Positions 6,316 through 7,239 of a DNA stretch of 7,239 nucleotides are shown piece after piece (position 1 is the stretch's first letter; every line of letters begins with the position of its first letter). Source of the stretch: a candidate division LCP-89 bacterium (GTDB taxonomy: Bacteria; Electryoneota; B3-LCP); the NCBI GenBank assembly GCA_025774735.1, contig JALGZU010000141.1:1-7239 (forward strand), given 5' to 3'. A model generated the notes under the pieces. It was given only the letters and a program-made list of their open reading frames with translations. It did no database searches and was not told the origin of the DNA. The position numbers were made by a program, and so were the translations under genes.

Positions 6316-6409
6316 AAACTGTCACCAGATAAAATTGCTCAACCTCGTGCAAGGTCTATTCAACTTTTCCTGCCGTAAAATCCATCATTGATAAGGCGAA
6401 GGAGGTGAA
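6316..6409 (+). promoter_or_regulatory. Cupin-PAP2 gap with weak promoter candidate
   Basis: This 94-nt gap is longer than the upstream gaps. TTGCTC (6335-6340) and TATTCA (6357-6362), 16 nt apart, could form a weak promoter for the PAP2 gene. Both boxes are poor matches. I see no terminator with a T-tract after the cupin. Confidence 0.25.
6399..6407 (+). promoter_or_regulatory. Strong Shine-Dalgarno of the PAP2 gene
   Basis: AAGGAGGTG is an almost complete anti-16S match and the strongest ribosome site in the window. It sits 4 nt (from GGAGG) before TTG 6410 and 7 nt before the next codon CTG 6413. There is no ATG or GTG in frame nearby, so the start is non-ATG either way. Confidence 0.8.
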
Positions 6410-7239
6410 TTGCTGAATAAGAACGCCATTGTGATTTTATCCGCTCTTCTCCCCTTTTTGGCACTGGCCGAATCCCCTCAATCATCTTCACTGAATCCCA
6501 ATTTGAACCACGGTAATAGACTAAAAGTAGCAATTTACACTCGCACAGAATTAATCGCAAAAAATCCCCCATTTTACAGCTCAAAAGCTGACAGCAGTAC
6601 CGGTTTCGAACAAACGCCTTTCACAAAGAAGATCATCCGGGACATCGGCTACGCCGCCAGGACGACCGTCTCCGACTTTGCCTATATTCATTCATCACCG
6701 GCACGGATTAATTCCCGTAGCGCGCTCTGGGTGGGCGGAATTCTGGCGGTTGGCGGAGTGATTTACGCTTACGATCAGGAGATCTTCGACGCAATCAACA
6801 GGAGCAAAAATGAATCCTGGTACAAACCAATCCGGGAGGTGGGTGAATTCTTCGAGCCGGTCGGATATATGGGGTATACGATTAAATATTACTTAGGCGC
6901 GTTGGCCATGGGGTACGTCACGGGCTTGAAACCCGTGGTTTATATATGCTCCGATATCCTGGAATCCTATTTTATTTCGACCGGGCCAAAACATGCCCTG
7001 AATGCATTGGTCGGGCGGGAGCGCCCCGACAAGGGACATGGCCCTCGAAGTTTCGGCATTGAAGGAGCCCAATCCTTTCCTTCCGGACATGCTATCAACA
7101 TCTTCGAACTTGCCACGGTGATGGCGCATCACGTCGATTTCATCGGGTTCCAGGTGGCGGCCTATGGTATAGCCACAACCGTCTGTTTACAGCGCATAAC
7201 GTCCTATTCGCACTGGCCGTCGGACGTCTATATATCATC
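6410..7239 (+). CDS. PAP2-family phosphatase with signal peptide, 3' end outside window
   Basis: The frame is open from TTG 6410 to the window edge (276 codons plus 2 nt). Residues 1-20 form a signal peptide or N-terminal anchor: a Lys, then a hydrophobic stretch ending in ALA before Glu21. Hydrophobic segments at about 104-121, 155-185 and 228-262 suggest a membrane protein with periplasm-facing catalysis. The acid phosphatase/PAP2 signature is present: motif 1 GRERP (202-206), motif 2 FPSGHA (223-228, His227) and motif 3 RITSYSHWPSD (262-272; Arg262, His268, Asp272). The first Lys of K-x6-RP is Asn198; a Lys at 194 is out of register. Such enzymes dephosphorylate lipid phosphates such as phosphatidate, undecaprenyl diphosphate or lipid A. 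Which one this uses is unknown. The 5' third is more AT-rich than the upstream genes. The family call is strong. Confidence 0.88.
   Translation, partial: MLNKNAIVILSALLPFLALAESPQSSSLNPNLNHGNRLKVAIYTRTELIAKNPPFYSSKADSSTGFEQTPFTKKIIRDIGYAARTTVSDFAYIHSSPARINSRSALWVGGILAVGGVIYAYDQEIFDAINRSKNESWYKPIREVGEFFEPVGYMGYTIKYYLGALAMGYVTGLKPVVYICSDILESYFISTGPKHALNALVGRERPDKGHGPRSFGIEGAQSFPSGHAINIFELATVMAHHVDFIGFQVAAYGIATTVCLQRITSYSHWPSDVYIS

Noticed and set aside
1..7239. CRISPR arrays, tRNA genes, insertion sequences, defence or toxin genes
   Set aside because: No repeat-spacer pattern, cloverleaf, terminal inverted repeats or transposase-like frame was seen on either strand.

Overview
The window is 7.2 kb of ordinary bacterial chromosome with dense coding and moderately high GC. 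Its coding signals are bacterial: Shine-Dalgarno sites, sigma-70-type promoters, and GTG and TTG starts. No rRNA, tRNA, CRISPR array, transposase or phage gene is visible. The organism cannot be fixed from the sequence. An EF-G-like GTPase of the GHSxSGKT type, a three-domain PolA, TspO, a D-amino-acid transaminase and a C-rich/G-rich intergenic hairpin repeat would suit a deep-branching environmental Gram-negative, such as the FCB group, a deltaproteobacterium or a candidate phylum. That placement is a low-confidence guess.

Layout: (1) Positions 381-1, minus strand, hold the first 127 residues of an EF-G-like translational GTPase, running off the left edge. (2) Positions 382-997 are a long intergenic region with two divergent promoters and about 180 nt that can fold into a multi-stem RNA between the right-hand promoter and the next gene. 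(3) Positions 998-6315 hold five plus-strand genes with short gaps: a xylose-isomerase-like TIM-barrel protein, DNA polymerase I (polA), a TspO/MBR membrane protein, a D-amino-acid transaminase (dat) and a small cupin. A palindromic G/C-rich repeat sits between polA and tspO. (4) Positions 6410-7239 hold the start of a secreted or membrane PAP2-family phosphatase, cut by the right edge.

The spacing (27, 75, 22 and 13 nt) fits co-transcription from the isomerase to the cupin, but the products do not form one obvious pathway. PolA works in replication and repair, TspO binds tetrapyrroles or sterols in a membrane, and Dat makes D-amino acids for peptidoglycan. The isomerase and cupin have no assignable substrate.

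The most notable points are the structured region at about 648-832 downstream of a near-consensus promoter, the loss of canonical metal ligands in both the TIM-barrel protein and the cupin, a Lys-to-Asn change in the first PAP2 motif, and three consecutive genes (polA, tspO, dat) with no visible Shine-Dalgarno. I did not find a convincing new multi-gene system.
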